DNA of 35,203 nt, from the NCBI GenBank assembly GCA_021828045.1, contig JAKATI010000011.1, positions 1 to 35,203 of the forward strand. Reading direction: 5' to 3'. The position numbers and the translations under genes were made by a program. Positions 1-9,851 of the stretch are shown one piece after another. The stretch is from Pseudomonadota bacterium. Its GTDB lineage: Bacteria; Pseudomonadota; Gammaproteobacteria; JAKAQQ01. The notes beneath the pieces are model-generated. The model had not been told where the DNA came from. It searched no databases and saw only the letters and a list, made by a program, of their open reading frames with translations. Every line of letters begins with the position of its first letter. The stretch's first letter is position 1.

Positions 1-249
1 ATCCAGAACTGTCTCGCCCGGGTGCAGTTCGGCAAGGGCAGTCGGATTGCCACATCCCAAAGAGGCCCGAAGGGCATTTTCGGGCAGGTTTTCTTTTTGC
101 ATCTCGTGATAGAGATTCCGGGTAATTGGATCGGAAGAGCTCTGGCAGGAACCCGATCCACAACAGGAGGATCGGTCGGTCTTTCCGGTCCTGACCTGTC
201 GCGCCAGGGCACCATATTTCTCTCGAACGGTCTTTTGGATTTCACTCAT
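1..249 (-). CDS. arsM: Arsenite methyltransferase (ArsM-like), N-terminal part, truncated by window edge
   Basis: Own translation from ATG at 249: MSEIQKTVREKYGALARQVRTGKTDRSSCCGSGSCQSSSDPITRNLYHEMQKENLPENALRASLGCGNPTALAELHPGETVLD. Cys-rich N-terminus plus SLGCGNPTALAELHPGETVLD, typical of ArsM SAM-methyltransferases. Open at position 1, absent from the ORF track. Confidence 0.88.
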   Translation of the reverse strand, partial: MSEIQKTVREKYGALARQVRTGKTDRSSCCGSGSCQSSSDPITRNLYHEMQKENLPENALRASLGCGNPTALAELHPGETVLD

Positions 250-348
250 CGTTGCGTGACTCCGGCTGGCGGACTCCGCGAGTATAACAACGGATGGCTC
301 CGGTCTTTCGAATCCACCGGTGCCGGACAGCCAGATCCGGGGGAACGC

Positions 349-1035
349 TTATCGATACCGGGTCGGATCCGGGATCCCGGCATCGGAAAAGCCGCGACGG
401 CGGATCCGGCAGGCATCGCAGGTCCCGCAGGCCCGACCGTTCTCATCCGCGTCGTAACAGGAAACGGTCCCGGCATAATCGACTCCAAGCCCCAATCCCT
501 TGCGGATGATTTCCATCTTCGTCCAATGGAGGAGCGGTGCCTCGATCCGGATCGGACGGCCTTCGATACCCGCCTTCGTCGCCAGTTTCGCGAGATGCCC
601 GAAGGCCTCAATGAACGCCGGACGGCAATCCGGATACCCCGAATAGTCAATCGCATTGACGCCGATAAAAATGCGCCGGGCCTCCAAAGTCTCGGCCCAT
701 CCGAGTGCCAACGCCAGAAAGACCGTGTTGCGGGCCGGGACGTAGGTCACCGGGATGCCGGAAGGCCCCTCCCCTCCCCGGGGCAGATCCCAGGCCGGAT
801 CGGTCAAGGCCGAGCCACCGAGATGGCCAAGATCGACCCGCACCACCACGTGGTCCCGAGCCCCGTATTGTCGGGCCAGATGCTCGGCCGCACGGATTTC
901 GGCCCGGTGGCGTTGGCCATAATCGAGCGTGAGCGCGTAGCACTCGCATCCCTGCTCGCGCCCCGCAATCGCCAGCGTCGTCACGGAATCCAGCCCGCCC
1001 GAAAAAAGCACGACCGCACGGGAACTCTCGGTCAC
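349..1035 (-). CDS. queC: 7-cyano-7-deazaguanine synthase QueC
   Basis: [19 protein letters not shown]-loop, C-terminal CxxCxxC zinc-type motif (CGTCDAC); overlaps queE by 4 nt; GTG start. Confidence 0.95.
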   Translation of the reverse strand: MTESSRAVVLFSGGLDSVTTLAIAGREQGCECYALTLDYGQRHRAEIRAAEHLARQYGARDHVVVRVDLGHLGGSALTDPAWDLPRGGEGPSGIPVTYVPARNTVFLALALGWAETLEARRIFIGVNAIDYSGYPDCRPAFIEAFGHLAKLATKAGIEGRPIRIEAPLLHWTKMEIIRKGLGLGVDYAGTVSCYDADENGRACGTCDACRIRRRGFSDAGIPDPTRYR

Positions 1036-1733
1036 CGGCCCGGCTCCTCTCCCCAGAGGATCTTGTGGAGCTGGACCTGGAAGCGCACCGGCAAGCGGTC
1101 AGACAGGATCCAGCCGGCCAGTTCCTGCGCCTCGAGCTGGCCGTAGACCGGGGAAAAAAGGACTTCGACCCGGCTGGCCAGTCCATACCGTTCGAGGGCC
1201 GCCAGCGCCCACTCGTAATCCTCGCGGCTCGCAATCACGCATTTGACCTGGTCAGCGGGACCCAGGCAAGCCAGGTTCTCGTAGCGGTTTTTCGTCACCT
1301 CGCCCGATCCCGGCGGTTTGAGATCCACCACACGCGACACGCGGGGATCGACATCCTCGACCGGAAGGGCCCCGCTCGTCTCCAGTGAGACCCGAAAACC
1401 GCGGTCGGCCAGCTGAACCAGGAGCCCTGGGGTTTCCTTCTGGGCCAAAGGCTCTCCCCCGGTTACACAGACGCGTGAAACCCCATAGGCAGCCACCCGT
1501 TCCAGGATCGTAGGGATGGCAATCCGCTCTCCTCCCGTGAACGCATAGGCCGTGTCGCACCAGCTGCAGCGCAGCGGACAGCCGGTCAACCGGACAAAGA
1601 CCGTGGGATAACCACTCTCCCGTGCCTCACCCTGGAGCGACAGGAAAATTTCGCTGACCCGGAGCCAGGGTTCGGGGACGGAGGGAAACCCTGGTTCTTG
1701 GGATTCCTCCGGTCGGGTCCGGGGAGGCCTCAA
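1032..1733 (-). CDS. queE: 7-carboxy-7-deazaguanine synthase QueE (radical SAM)
   Basis: [38 protein letters not shown] with CxxxCxxC radical-SAM motif; [10 protein letters not shown]. Start uncertain (TTG at 1733). Confidence 0.95.
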   Translation of the reverse strand: MRPPRTRPEESQEPGFPSVPEPWLRVSEIFLSLQGEARESGYPTVFVRLTGCPLRCSWCDTAYAFTGGERIAIPTILERVAAYGVSRVCVTGGEPLAQKETPGLLVQLADRGFRVSLETSGALPVEDVDPRVSRVVDLKPPGSGEVTKNRYENLACLGPADQVKCVIASREDYEWALAALERYGLASRVEVLFSPVYGQLEAQELAGWILSDRLPVRFQVQLHKILWGEEPGR

Positions 1734-2521
1734 GGCGTACTGGATCCTGCACCCAGGGACTTGAGTTTCTCGCGGGCCAGACGGGCCGAGCTCGAGTGCG
1801 GATACTTTTGAACCACTTCCGCGAGCGTCCGACGACCGGCCTTTGGATGTCCCATGGCAAGCTCGATCAATCCCGCCTGGAAGAGGGCAGCCGAAGCCTT
1901 GGGGGACTGGGGATCATCCCGGATCACCCGCAACGAGTCCTGGAGTGCACCTGGAAAATCCTGGATCTGGAGTTTTGCCGCTCCTTCCCAGTAATCGGCA
2001 TTGGCCACGAGCGGACTCTTGGGATAGCGGTGGCGGAAGGCTCTGAAGGCACTGATGGCCGAGTGGTAATGGCCATTCTCAATGAGATGCAGCGCGGACC
2101 GGTAGACGGAAGCCGCATCCGTTGCAGCCGGTTGCACCGCAGCGGGTGCCGGTGTCGTGGCCGGCTCCGGGGCCGGGACCGACGACATGCCGGAGTCCGC
2201 CTGGAGTCGGGACAGCCGGCGATAGACCTGGACCCAGCGGGCACTTTCCCTCTCCCGGAAACGGCCCATCGTGTGGTGAATGCGGGCCAACGATCCTTCC
2301 AGTTTCTGGATCTCGCTGCGTTCGCGTTGCATCTCGCGGGTCAGCCGGAAAAGACTCCGGCTCTGAACGAGTCGTTCCAGATGGGCCAGACGGATGTCGA
2401 GCGCGTGAATCCGGGCGTAGACGGGGTCGGTCAGGGGGACGGTCTTGGGCCGGGTTGCGCACCCGTTCAGACCGGCCAGGAGAATCACGGATCCCAAGGA
2501 ATAAAGCAGCACACGTTTCAT
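1730..2521 (-). CDS. cpoB: Cell division coordinator CpoB / YbgF-type protein (TolA-binding coiled coil + TPRs)
   Basis: N-terminal coiled coil then TPR-like repeats (YRSALHLIENGHYHSAISAFRAFRHRYPKSPLVANADYW). Start chosen at ATG 2521 after GGGAG. Contains LAGLNGC lipobox-like sequence. Confidence 0.88.
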   Translation of the reverse strand: MKRVLLYSLGSVILLAGLNGCATRPKTVPLTDPVYARIHALDIRLAHLERLVQSRSLFRLTREMQRERSEIQKLEGSLARIHHTMGRFRERESARWVQVYRRLSRLQADSGMSSVPAPEPATTPAPAAVQPAATDAASVYRSALHLIENGHYHSAISAFRAFRHRYPKSPLVANADYWEGAAKLQIQDFPGALQDSLRVIRDDPQSPKASAALFQAGLIELAMGHPKAGRRTLAEVVQKYPHSSSARLAREKLKSLGAGSSTP

Positions 2522-2544
2522 GGTGACTCCCGCCCGAGAGGGCT

Positions 2545-3888
2545 TCAATGAGGGCTACCCGGCAGATCCGGACCCCACGCCGGCGTCGTGATCGATTCGC
2601 CGGCGACCAGGGGGATCCGGATGGGACGGATCACGTCTCCATGTGTGGAGACGGTTTCGAGCACCCGATGGTTGTCCTGATCGGACGTAAACAGGATGAT
2701 CGATCCTCCTGGCGCGAAGCACGGGGTGTCATCCAAGGGCCCTCGGGTGAGGAGACGGATCGCATGATTCTTGAGAGTCATGCGGGCAATCCGCAGCAGT
2801 CCCTTCCTGCGGGCTACAAAGGCCATCTCGTGCCCGGTGGGCGAAATGGCGGACGCTGCATTGTAGTGCCCATGGAAAGTCAGCCGATGCGTGCGACCAT
2901 CCGGGAGCGCCTTCCTGTAAATCTGGACACTGCCTTCCCGGTCCGAGGTGAAGGCCATGCGTCCGCCCCCGGGGAACTCCGCTGGCTCGGTATTGATCCC
3001 CGAGGCATGGGTCAGGAGATGGAAATGAAGCGTCCGGAGATTGAGCCGGCCGATCGCCGAACTGCCCCCCTCGGAGGTCACGGTTACGAGCAGGTGGCCA
3101 CCGCCGGGTGTAAAGACCGGTGTTTCATCGAGCCCCGGCCGGTTGAGAACACGGCGCCTTTGCCCGTTGGCCAAGTTCTGCACGTAGATGGCCGGGAAGC
3201 CGTTTTCAAACGAAACATAAGCGATCCGGTTGCCATGCAGTGAAAAGGCCGGCGATACAATCGGCTGGAGCGAGCGGACAACGGCTTGGGGATCGTATCC
3301 ATCGTAATCGGCGATCATGAGAGCATAACGCCGGTGCGGTCCATCGGGGCGGGACTCGACATAGGCAATACGGCTCGTGAATGGGGCCAGCTCTCCGGTC
3401 AGTTTTTCAAAGATGAGATCGCTCGCATCATGGACGGTGAGACGCAGTCGCACCCGGCTGGTGGGAATGGCGAACGCGAGCACTTGGTGGGCTGCCGGCA
3501 CGTTGTACAGGTGGAAGACCAGGCGCCAGCTGCCCTTCCGATGGCCCTGAATCACCCGCCCGATCACCAAGTAACTCATGCCGAGCGCTTTCCAGTTGAG
3601 GAAGTTGATCTGGGCAGGCCGCGTGGGTTGCTGGACGAGATCCCGCCGCGCCAGGGGCCGGAACAGGCCGGTCCGGACGAGATCATGGGCGATGATCGTG
3701 GCCGGCTGGAAGGGAGGGCGTCCTCCCACCTGCCAAGCGAACGGCACCACAGCGATCGGTGTCGCCGTCCGGACCCCTTGACTGATCCGGATCTTCAAGG
3801 CGCCCCAGACCGGAGCGGCCAGGAACACCAAGGCCAAGCCGGGAACAGAAAGACGCCACCGGGCTCGGATGGGCTGCGGAATCCTCAT
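2545..3888 (-). CDS. tolB: Tol-Pal system beta-propeller protein TolB
   Basis: N-terminal TolB domain (IAVVPFAWQ) followed by WD40-like repeats (RIAYVSFENGFPAIYVQNLANGQRRRV; AFTSDREGSVQIYRKALPDG). Confidence 0.95.
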   Translation of the reverse strand: MRIPQPIRARWRLSVPGLALVFLAAPVWGALKIRISQGVRTATPIAVVPFAWQVGGRPPFQPATIIAHDLVRTGLFRPLARRDLVQQPTRPAQINFLNWKALGMSYLVIGRVIQGHRKGSWRLVFHLYNVPAAHQVLAFAIPTSRVRLRLTVHDASDLIFEKLTGELAPFTSRIAYVESRPDGPHRRYALMIADYDGYDPQAVVRSLQPIVSPAFSLHGNRIAYVSFENGFPAIYVQNLANGQRRRVLNRPGLDETPVFTPGGGHLLVTVTSEGGSSAIGRLNLRTLHFHLLTHASGINTEPAEFPGGGRMAFTSDREGSVQIYRKALPDGRTHRLTFHGHYNAASAISPTGHEMAFVARRKGLLRIARMTLKNHAIRLLTRGPLDDTPCFAPGGSIILFTSDQDNHRVLETVSTHGDVIRPIRIPLVAGESITTPAWGPDLPGSPH

Positions 3889-4724
3889 GGTACGCTCCCG
3901 GGATGAAAGTCAAAAATGAGATGTCGCCTGAAAATGGCCGGATCGACAGGCATGGGCAGAGGGGAAGCCCGAAACACCGCGGTCAGGACTGACTGCCGGA
4001 CACTCGCACCGCCATTGCAAGCGTCCAAGTGGGCGGTCACCACCCCCCCACCTGGAGCCAGCGTAACCGAAACCACGCACGACAGGCTCTCCTGGACACC
4101 CGGCGGGCGGATCCATGCATTTTCGACCTCGCTCCGGATCGCCGCGACCCAGGCCGAAAGTTCCGAGTGCCGCCGTTTGCGTGCAGCGGCGGCCTCCTGC
4201 GCCTCCTGCTCGGCCTGCTTCCGCGCCTCGGCCGCCTGTAGCGTTCTTTCCCGCTCGGCCTGGAGTGCCGCCAAGGCCTCGAGCCGGGCCTCGTGGGCTG
4301 CGGCCCGACGGGCAGCCAGGGCCGCAAGCGCTCTTTGCTGGGCCCGTTTCTCGGCCTGGAGACGGGCCAGTGCCGCCTTCTGGGCAACGAGTTCACGAGC
4401 CTGCTCGGCGCGGAGTGCCGCAAGGTGGGCGGCCGCCGCACGCTGTTCGGCCCGGGCCCGGGCCGCCATGGCAGCGAGCGCCTGGGCCTTTCTCTCACGC
4501 GCTTGTTCCTGTTCCTGGCGCCTCTTTTGATAGGCGGCCCAGGCTCGTTCCACGGCCTTTCCGTTGACCACCCGGGCCTGGACCGGATGTGCCGCCGGCG
4601 GGGCCGGCTCACCCGAACCGTGAACCAGGGCGGACCGGATGCCCACCACCAGCAAGAGGAAGATCAGGCCGTGCAAAAGCGCTGACTGGATCCATGCCCG
4701 TTTGGAAAGACTCGCGGAAATCAT
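3885..4724 (-). CDS. tolA: Cell envelope integrity protein TolA
   Basis: N-terminal TM segment, long Ala/Glu/Arg/Lys-rich helical domain, C-terminal TolA/TonB-like domain (AWIRPPGVQESLSCVVSVTLAPGGGVV); overlaps tolB by 4 nt. Confidence 0.93.
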   Translation of the reverse strand: MISASLSKRAWIQSALLHGLIFLLLVVGIRSALVHGSGEPAPPAAHPVQARVVNGKAVERAWAAYQKRRQEQEQARERKAQALAAMAARARAEQRAAAAHLAALRAEQARELVAQKAALARLQAEKRAQQRALAALAARRAAAHEARLEALAALQAERERTLQAAEARKQAEQEAQEAAAARKRRHSELSAWVAAIRSEVENAWIRPPGVQESLSCVVSVTLAPGGGVVTAHLDACNGGASVRQSVLTAVFRASPLPMPVDPAIFRRHLIFDFHPGSVP

Positions 4725-4727
4725 GGA

Positions 4728-5159
4728 TCAGGAACCCGGGTGGGCATGCCCGGGATGGGTCATGAGTCCGATGCCATGGGCACCCGCCTGTTGCAGGAGC
4801 ACCATCGCACCAATCACCGAACCATAGGCCGTCCGCCGGTCCGCCTTGACGAGGACCGGCGTGCCCGGTTCGTGGTGCAGCACGGCCGTCACGAGGGCAC
4901 GGATCACCGAGCGCCTGGCCGGGCGTCGGGGATGGGTGGCAATATTGAGGAAAAGTTGGCCCGAACGATTCACGGTCAGGACAATCGGGGTATGGTTGGG
5001 ATGCACCGGCAGGATCTTGGCAGCTGCCCGGGGCAACCGCACATGCACCCCCTCCTGAAGGAGAGGGGCCGTGATCATGAAGATCACGAGCAAGACCAGC
5101 ATCACGTCGATATAGGGCACAACGTTGATTTCACCCACCACCCGGCGGCGGGTTCTCAT
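4728..5159 (-). CDS. tolR: TolR (ExbD/TolR family)
   Basis: INVVPYIDVMLVLLVIFMITAPLL, hallmark TolR TM segment. Confidence 0.95.
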   Translation of the reverse strand: MRTRRRVVGEINVVPYIDVMLVLLVIFMITAPLLQEGVHVRLPRAAAKILPVHPNHTPIVLTVNRSGQLFLNIATHPRRPARRSVIRALVTAVLHHEPGTPVLVKADRRTAYGSVIGAMVLLQQAGAHGIGLMTHPGHAHPGS

Positions 5160-5848
5160 CGGTTTTCACCTCCGGGAGCCGCTGGTTGGTAGCGCTGGAG
5201 AACGGCCGAGAACTCGTCGATGAATCCCTCCATGCGGTTTTCCAGCCGACTGAGCTCGGTTTGGAAACGATTGTAGGCGATCACGGCGGGAATGGCGGCA
5301 AACAGGCCCATGGCCGTCGCAATCAGGGCCTGTGAGATGCCCGGGGCCACCATGGACAGGGTGGCCTGCTGGACGTTGCCCAGTGCATGAAAGGCCGTCA
5401 TGATGCCCCAGACAGTGCCGAACAGGCCGACATAGGGGCTCACCGAACCCACGGTGGCCAGGAAAGGCAACTGTTCCTCCAGGCTGTCCACAGCCCGTCT
5501 TTCGGTCGCGAGCATGCTGCGCCGGGCCCCCTCCAGGGCCAGTCCGCTGTTGCCGAGCCGCAAGAGACGGGCGTACTCGCGGTACCCGGTCTGGAAGATC
5601 TGGTCGAAGACTCCGGGATCGACCTCTTGTTCGCTGATCTGCCGGTATAACTTGCCCAGGTCGGTCCCCGCCGCGTCGTAACGCAGGTCGAACGCGCGGA
5701 CTGCGGCCTTGATCTTCCGGAACAACGTCCGCTTCTGGAACATGATGGACCAGGAAGTCACCGAAGCCGCGAGGAGCAGGAGAAGAACCAGTTTCACGAT
5801 CCAGCTGGCCTCGACAATGAGGGTCCAGAAAGACAGATGTGTCGTCAT
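5156..5848 (-). CDS. tolQ: TolQ (MotA/TolQ/ExbB proton channel family)
   Basis: FLATVGSVSPYVGLFGTVWGIMTAFHALG, ALIATAMGLFAAIPAVIAYNRF. Confidence 0.96.
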   Translation of the reverse strand: MTTHLSFWTLIVEASWIVKLVLLLLLAASVTSWSIMFQKRTLFRKIKAAVRAFDLRYDAAGTDLGKLYRQISEQEVDPGVFDQIFQTGYREYARLLRLGNSGLALEGARRSMLATERRAVDSLEEQLPFLATVGSVSPYVGLFGTVWGIMTAFHALGNVQQATLSMVAPGISQALIATAMGLFAAIPAVIAYNRFQTELSRLENRMEGFIDEFSAVLQRYQPAAPGGENR

Positions 5849-6264
5849 GGGGCAAGCACCTCGTGGAGAATCTCGGGAAACGGCCGGGGCCGAAACGTGG
5901 CGGCGGAAACGGAAACCAGGCGGATCCAGCCCTCACCGATCACCTCGGTTTCACCCCGGCAGACCGGCTGCACCAGTTCAAGACTGGCAGACTTCATTGC
6001 TTGGACCCCCACACCGACCCAGAGTTCATCGTCGTGCCGGGCCGGTGCCCGATAGCGGACCCTGATCTCTCCGACCACGAACAGGATCCCAAGCTCGTCG
6101 GCCAGGCGTGCGATGGACCATCCTTCCCGCCTCAGCCACTCGGTCCGGGTCCGGTCCATGTAACGGAGATAAGCCGTATGGTAAACCACTCCCGCAGCAT
6201 CCGTATCCTCGTAGTAGACCCGGACCGGCAACCGGAAACGCAGGGGGGGCCATCCGGGTTTCAT
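5845..6264 (-). CDS. ybgC: Tol-Pal associated acyl-CoA thioesterase YbgC
   Basis: [31 protein letters not shown] hotdog thioesterase signature; position directly upstream of tolQ. Confidence 0.95.
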   Translation of the reverse strand: MKPGWPPLRFRLPVRVYYEDTDAAGVVYHTAYLRYMDRTRTEWLRREGWSIARLADELGILFVVGEIRVRYRAPARHDDELWVGVGVQAMKSASLELVQPVCRGETEVIGEGWIRLVSVSAATFRPRPFPEILHEVLAP

Positions 6265-7283
6265 GGGGAAAACAGGCCGCCGCCCCGCTTGTCGGGCTCG
6301 ATGCCGAGCTGACGGTAGGCCGCCTCCGTGACCGTTCTCCCGCGGGGACCCCGTTGCAGATAGCCATTCTGGATCAGGAATGGCTCCACCATTTCCTCGA
6401 GTGTTCCCCGCTCCTCGCCCAAGGTAGCCGCCAGCGCATCGATGCCGACCGGTCCTCCCCCATGCTGCTCGATGATGGTGAGGAGGAAACGCCGATCCAT
6501 GGGATCGAAACCGGCACTGTCCACCTCGAGAAAGGACATGCCTTCGTGGACCGTTTCCGGATCGATCCGGCCCCCATGCCGGACTTCGGCGAAATCGCGG
6601 ATGCGGCGCAGCAGCCGGTTCGCGATGCGCGGAGTCCCACGAGAACGGCGGGCAATCTCCCGGGTAGCCGTCTCCGAGATGGGAATGCCAAGCAGTCGTG
6701 CCGAACGCTGGACGATCGACGACAGGTCATCGGGATCATAGAACTCGAGACGGGCGGACACGCCAAACCGGTCCCTGAGAGGAGAGGTCAGGAGATTGGC
6801 CCGTGTGGTGGCGCCGACCAGGGTGAAGGGGTGAAGCGGAATGCGGATGGATCGGGCGCCGGGTCCTTCGCCCACCAGGATGTCGAGCGCCCGTTCCTCG
6901 AGCGCCGGGTAGAGAATCTCCTCCACGGACGGGGGCAGGCGATGGATCTCGTCGATAAAGAGCACATCCCGAGGTTCGAGATTGGTGAGAAGAGCCGCGA
7001 GATCCCCCGGGCGCTCGAGCACCGGGCCCGAGGTCACCCGGATGTTCACGTCGAGCTCGTGGGCAATGATATGCGCGAGGGTGGTCTTGCCGAGCCCCGG
7101 ATGCCCGTAAAGCAAAACATGGTCGAGCGCCTCGGATCGCTGTCGGGCCGCGCCGATAAAAACCTCGAATTGCTCACGGATCTTCCTCTGGCCGATATAT
7201 TCGGATAGCCGGTAGGGCCGCAGGGTCTGGTCGAAATCCGCGGTGGCCGGCTGCGACGGTCGGGGTTCCCCAACCGTCGTCAT
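6261..7283 (-). CDS. ruvB: Holliday junction branch migration ATPase RuvB
   Basis: [43 protein letters not shown] Walker [10 protein letters not shown]. Confidence 0.98.
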   Translation of the reverse strand: MTTVGEPRPSQPATADFDQTLRPYRLSEYIGQRKIREQFEVFIGAARQRSEALDHVLLYGHPGLGKTTLAHIIAHELDVNIRVTSGPVLERPGDLAALLTNLEPRDVLFIDEIHRLPPSVEEILYPALEERALDILVGEGPGARSIRIPLHPFTLVGATTRANLLTSPLRDRFGVSARLEFYDPDDLSSIVQRSARLLGIPISETATREIARRSRGTPRIANRLLRRIRDFAEVRHGGRIDPETVHEGMSFLEVDSAGFDPMDRRFLLTIIEQHGGGPVGIDALAATLGEERGTLEEMVEPFLIQNGYLQRGPRGRTVTEAAYRQLGIEPDKRGGGLFSP

Positions 7284-7867
7284 GGCACCTGACCCAGTGA
7301 AAGCTTGAGTGCCGCCCGAATGAGCTCCGTGGAACTGAAATCGCCTTCCAGGCGTGCCAAAAGCCGCTCTGCCTCCTCCCGCCGGTACCCCAGCGCCAGA
7401 AGACCCGTCAGCGCCTCCTCCCTCGCCGAGACTGGCGGGGGCACACCCGGGCCCCCGGGGTACCAGTCCCGCAGGCGGTCCCGGAGTTCGAGAACCAGCC
7501 GTTCCGCCGTTTTCTTGCCGACCCCCGGTACCCGGACGAGCAACGTGGGATCCTCCCGATGGATGATGGACACGAAATCGCCAACCGGGAAAGTGGAAAG
7601 AATGGCCAGAGCGACACGCGGACCCACCCCGCTCACCCGCAGGAGGTGGCGGAACAGGACACGCTCCTCCTCGTCCAGAAAGCCGTAAAGGAAAATGCCG
7701 TCCTCGCGGACCAGATGATGGGTGACGAGAACAACCTCACTGCCTACCTCCGGCAGACGGGCCGCCGAGAGGAGGGGCATGTCGAGCTCGTAGCCGATAC
7801 CCGCCACCTCCAAGGCAACATGGGGAGGAGTTTTCACGGCCAGGCGACCCCGAAGGTAGCCGATCAC
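7280..7867 (-). CDS. ruvA: Holliday junction branch migration protein RuvA
   Basis: [30 protein letters not shown]; HhH motifs ([33 protein letters not shown]). GTG start at 7867 preferred over the longer 7921 ORF. Confidence 0.96.
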   Translation of the reverse strand: MIGYLRGRLAVKTPPHVALEVAGIGYELDMPLLSAARLPEVGSEVVLVTHHLVREDGIFLYGFLDEEERVLFRHLLRVSGVGPRVALAILSTFPVGDFVSIIHREDPTLLVRVPGVGKKTAERLVLELRDRLRDWYPGGPGVPPPVSAREEALTGLLALGYRREEAERLLARLEGDFSSTELIRAALKLSLGQVP

Positions 7868-8373
7868 GCCTCGCCCCCCACAGTGGCCAGGCCCGGGGCG
7901 CGGGCACGGAAGAGGTGGCAAAGCGCCACGGCCAGGGCATCGGCCGCATCCTCGGCCGGCATCTCGCCCAACGCCAGGAGGAGGGTCACCATCTTCTGGA
8001 CCTGGGATTTTTCCGCTCCGCCGAAGGCGGTCATGGAAAGCTTCACCTGCCGCGGGCTGTACTCCACCACCTGTGGCGGTCGGGGACTGTCCATGACGGC
8101 GGCGAGTGCGGCTCCACGCGCCTGCCCGAGCACAAGCGCACTCCGGATATTGCGGTGGACAAACCCACTTTCAATCGCCACTTCAGCGGGCTCCCACTGT
8201 CTCATGACGGACCGGACTTCCCGATGGATTGACCCCAGCCGTTCCGGCAGCGGGCTCCGGGCATCCGGGCGGATCACGCCACAGGCGAGAAAGCGCGGGG
8301 TGCCACCCCGCCTCTCGATCACGCCATACCCCGTCCGTTGTGACCCTGGATCCAGGCCCAGGATGGGGCTCAT
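7864..8373 (-). CDS. ruvC: Crossover junction endodeoxyribonuclease RuvC
   Basis: ILGLDPGSQRTGYGVIE, AIESGFVHRNIRSALVLGQARGAAL. Confidence 0.96.
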   Translation of the reverse strand: MSPILGLDPGSQRTGYGVIERRGGTPRFLACGVIRPDARSPLPERLGSIHREVRSVMRQWEPAEVAIESGFVHRNIRSALVLGQARGAALAAVMDSPRPPQVVEYSPRQVKLSMTAFGGAEKSQVQKMVTLLLALGEMPAEDAADALAVALCHLFRARAPGLATVGGEA

Positions 8374-9128
8374 GAGGCATCCTGGAACCGTCGGACGGCT
8401 TCCTCGGAAAAATCGGCATTGCTGTAGAGATTCTGGACATCATCCAGCTCCTCGAGGCTGGCCATGAGCTTGAGTACGGAGAGGGCATCGTCACCCGAAA
8501 CCGGAATCTGGGTCGAGGCCTGCCACGTCACCTCTCCCGATGACGAAGTGAATCCAGCCGCCTCGAGGCGGGATCGGACCGGTTCGAAAAACTCGGGATC
8601 CACAATCACGGTCAAGCTTCCGTTTCCCGGATCCTCGACATCCTCGGCTCCCGCATCCAGCGCCTGTTCGAAGAGCGATTCCGCCTGCCCGGGAGTCACC
8701 GGATACTGGAGAATCCCGACCCGCCGGAACAGGTAGGCCACCGCACCATCTGCGCCCAGGTTGCCACCCGCCTTGGCAAACGCATGCCGAACCTCGGAAA
8801 CGGTCCGGTTCCGGTTGTCGGTCAGGCATTCGACCAGAATCGCGACCCCTCCCGCCCCATAGCCCTCGTAGCGGACCTCTTCGAGATTGTCCGTGGCCTC
8901 CCCCCCCTGGAGACGCTTCAGCGCACGCTCGATCCGATCCTTGGGCACATTCGCTGCATTGGCCCGTTCAATCGCGAGACGCAGACGGTTGTTCCGGGAC
9001 GGATCGGCCCCCCCGTGACGGGCGGCACTCTGCACCTCCCGCATGACCCGGGTGAACAGGCGCGCTTTGCGCGCGTCCTGTGTTCCTTTCCGGTACTGGA
9101 TATTTGCCCACTTGCTGTGCCCGGCCAT
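8370..9128 (-). CDS. yebC: YebC/PmpR family protein
   Basis: MAGHSKWANIQYRKGTQDARKARLFTRVMREV, GGNLGADGAVAYLF; overlaps ruvC. Confidence 0.96.
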   Translation of the reverse strand: MAGHSKWANIQYRKGTQDARKARLFTRVMREVQSAARHGGADPSRNNRLRLAIERANAANVPKDRIERALKRLQGGEATDNLEEVRYEGYGAGGVAILVECLTDNRNRTVSEVRHAFAKAGGNLGADGAVAYLFRRVGILQYPVTPGQAESLFEQALDAGAEDVEDPGNGSLTVIVDPEFFEPVRSRLEAAGFTSSSGEVTWQASTQIPVSGDDALSVLKLMASLEELDDVQNLYSNADFSEEAVRRFQDAS

Positions 9129-9134
9129 GGCGAC

Positions 9135-9734
9135 TCAAAAGGAAATCCGGAAGCCGAGGTTGATTCCACTGTCCAGGGTGATGACCGGGGTGCCGGCGTA
9201 GGCGACACCGACGTGACGGTAGCCGATATAGACAAGACCATGGCGGAGCAGGTAATAACCGAAATGGGCCTCGTACTCGAGATACCGGTCGGTGGCGCCG
9301 AAGGCGACCGCATTGGGTGCGTAGTAGACATGGCCGCCAAACCCGAGGCGGTTGTAGCCGACCCATGTGGTATGAAACGAAACCCCGACCGCAAGAGCCG
9401 AGCCGCTGTCGTGGATCAGGCTTGCATCCGCGTAAACCAGCCGTGCACCCAGTCCGACCCAGATCGGATGTCCCCCCGGGTTCGCATTGGCCACAAGCTC
9501 AAGGGCCGCATCCCCCACGCTCCCGCGCCGACGATGTTCCAGGTAACCGACACTGCCATAGAGTCCCGTGCCGGTGAGATCCGTCCCCAGGCTCAGGGCG
9601 ACTGCCCGGTCACTGACATTGAGATTGAAGTTGCTGGACGCCTGTGCCAGAGGCACCACGAAGATGAAACCCAAAAACGGCAAAAACAAGCGGCCGAAGT
9701 TCTTGCCGCCACTCCGGATAGTTCCCATGCGCAT
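9135..9734 (-). CDS. YfaZ-like outer membrane protein
   Basis: Signal peptide (LFLPFLGFIFVVPLAQASS), amphipathic beta-barrel pattern, C-terminal aromatic residue (FRISF) as in outer-membrane proteins. Confidence 0.65.
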   Translation of the reverse strand: MRMGTIRSGGKNFGRLFLPFLGFIFVVPLAQASSNFNLNVSDRAVALSLGTDLTGTGLYGSVGYLEHRRRGSVGDAALELVANANPGGHPIWVGLGARLVYADASLIHDSGSALAVGVSFHTTWVGYNRLGFGGHVYYAPNAVAFGATDRYLEYEAHFGYYLLRHGLVYIGYRHVGVAYAGTPVITLDSGINLGFRISF

Positions 9735-9851
9735 GCTGCTGCACCCTCAGGCTGGTCGACCATTGCCCGGGGTCTCCGGGCCCCATTATTAGAGCACGAT
9801 TTAGAACACGACCGGACATCGCCCGGACCGGTGACGGCTCCAGGCCGGGGA

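Noticed and set aside
22-1146. 374-aa plus-strand ORF
   Set aside because: Antisense to arsM, queC and queE; low-complexity Gly/Arg/Pro composition from high-GC codon bias, no domain.
3286-4685. Plus-strand ORFs opposite tolB/tolA (3286..3906, 3916..4530, 4115..4567, 4293..4685)
   Set aside because: Antisense shadows of strongly supported tolA/tolB; Ala/Ser/Cys repeat composition mirrors the TolA helical repeats.
6108-7208. 366-aa plus-strand ORF
   Set aside because: Antisense to ruvB and ybgC.
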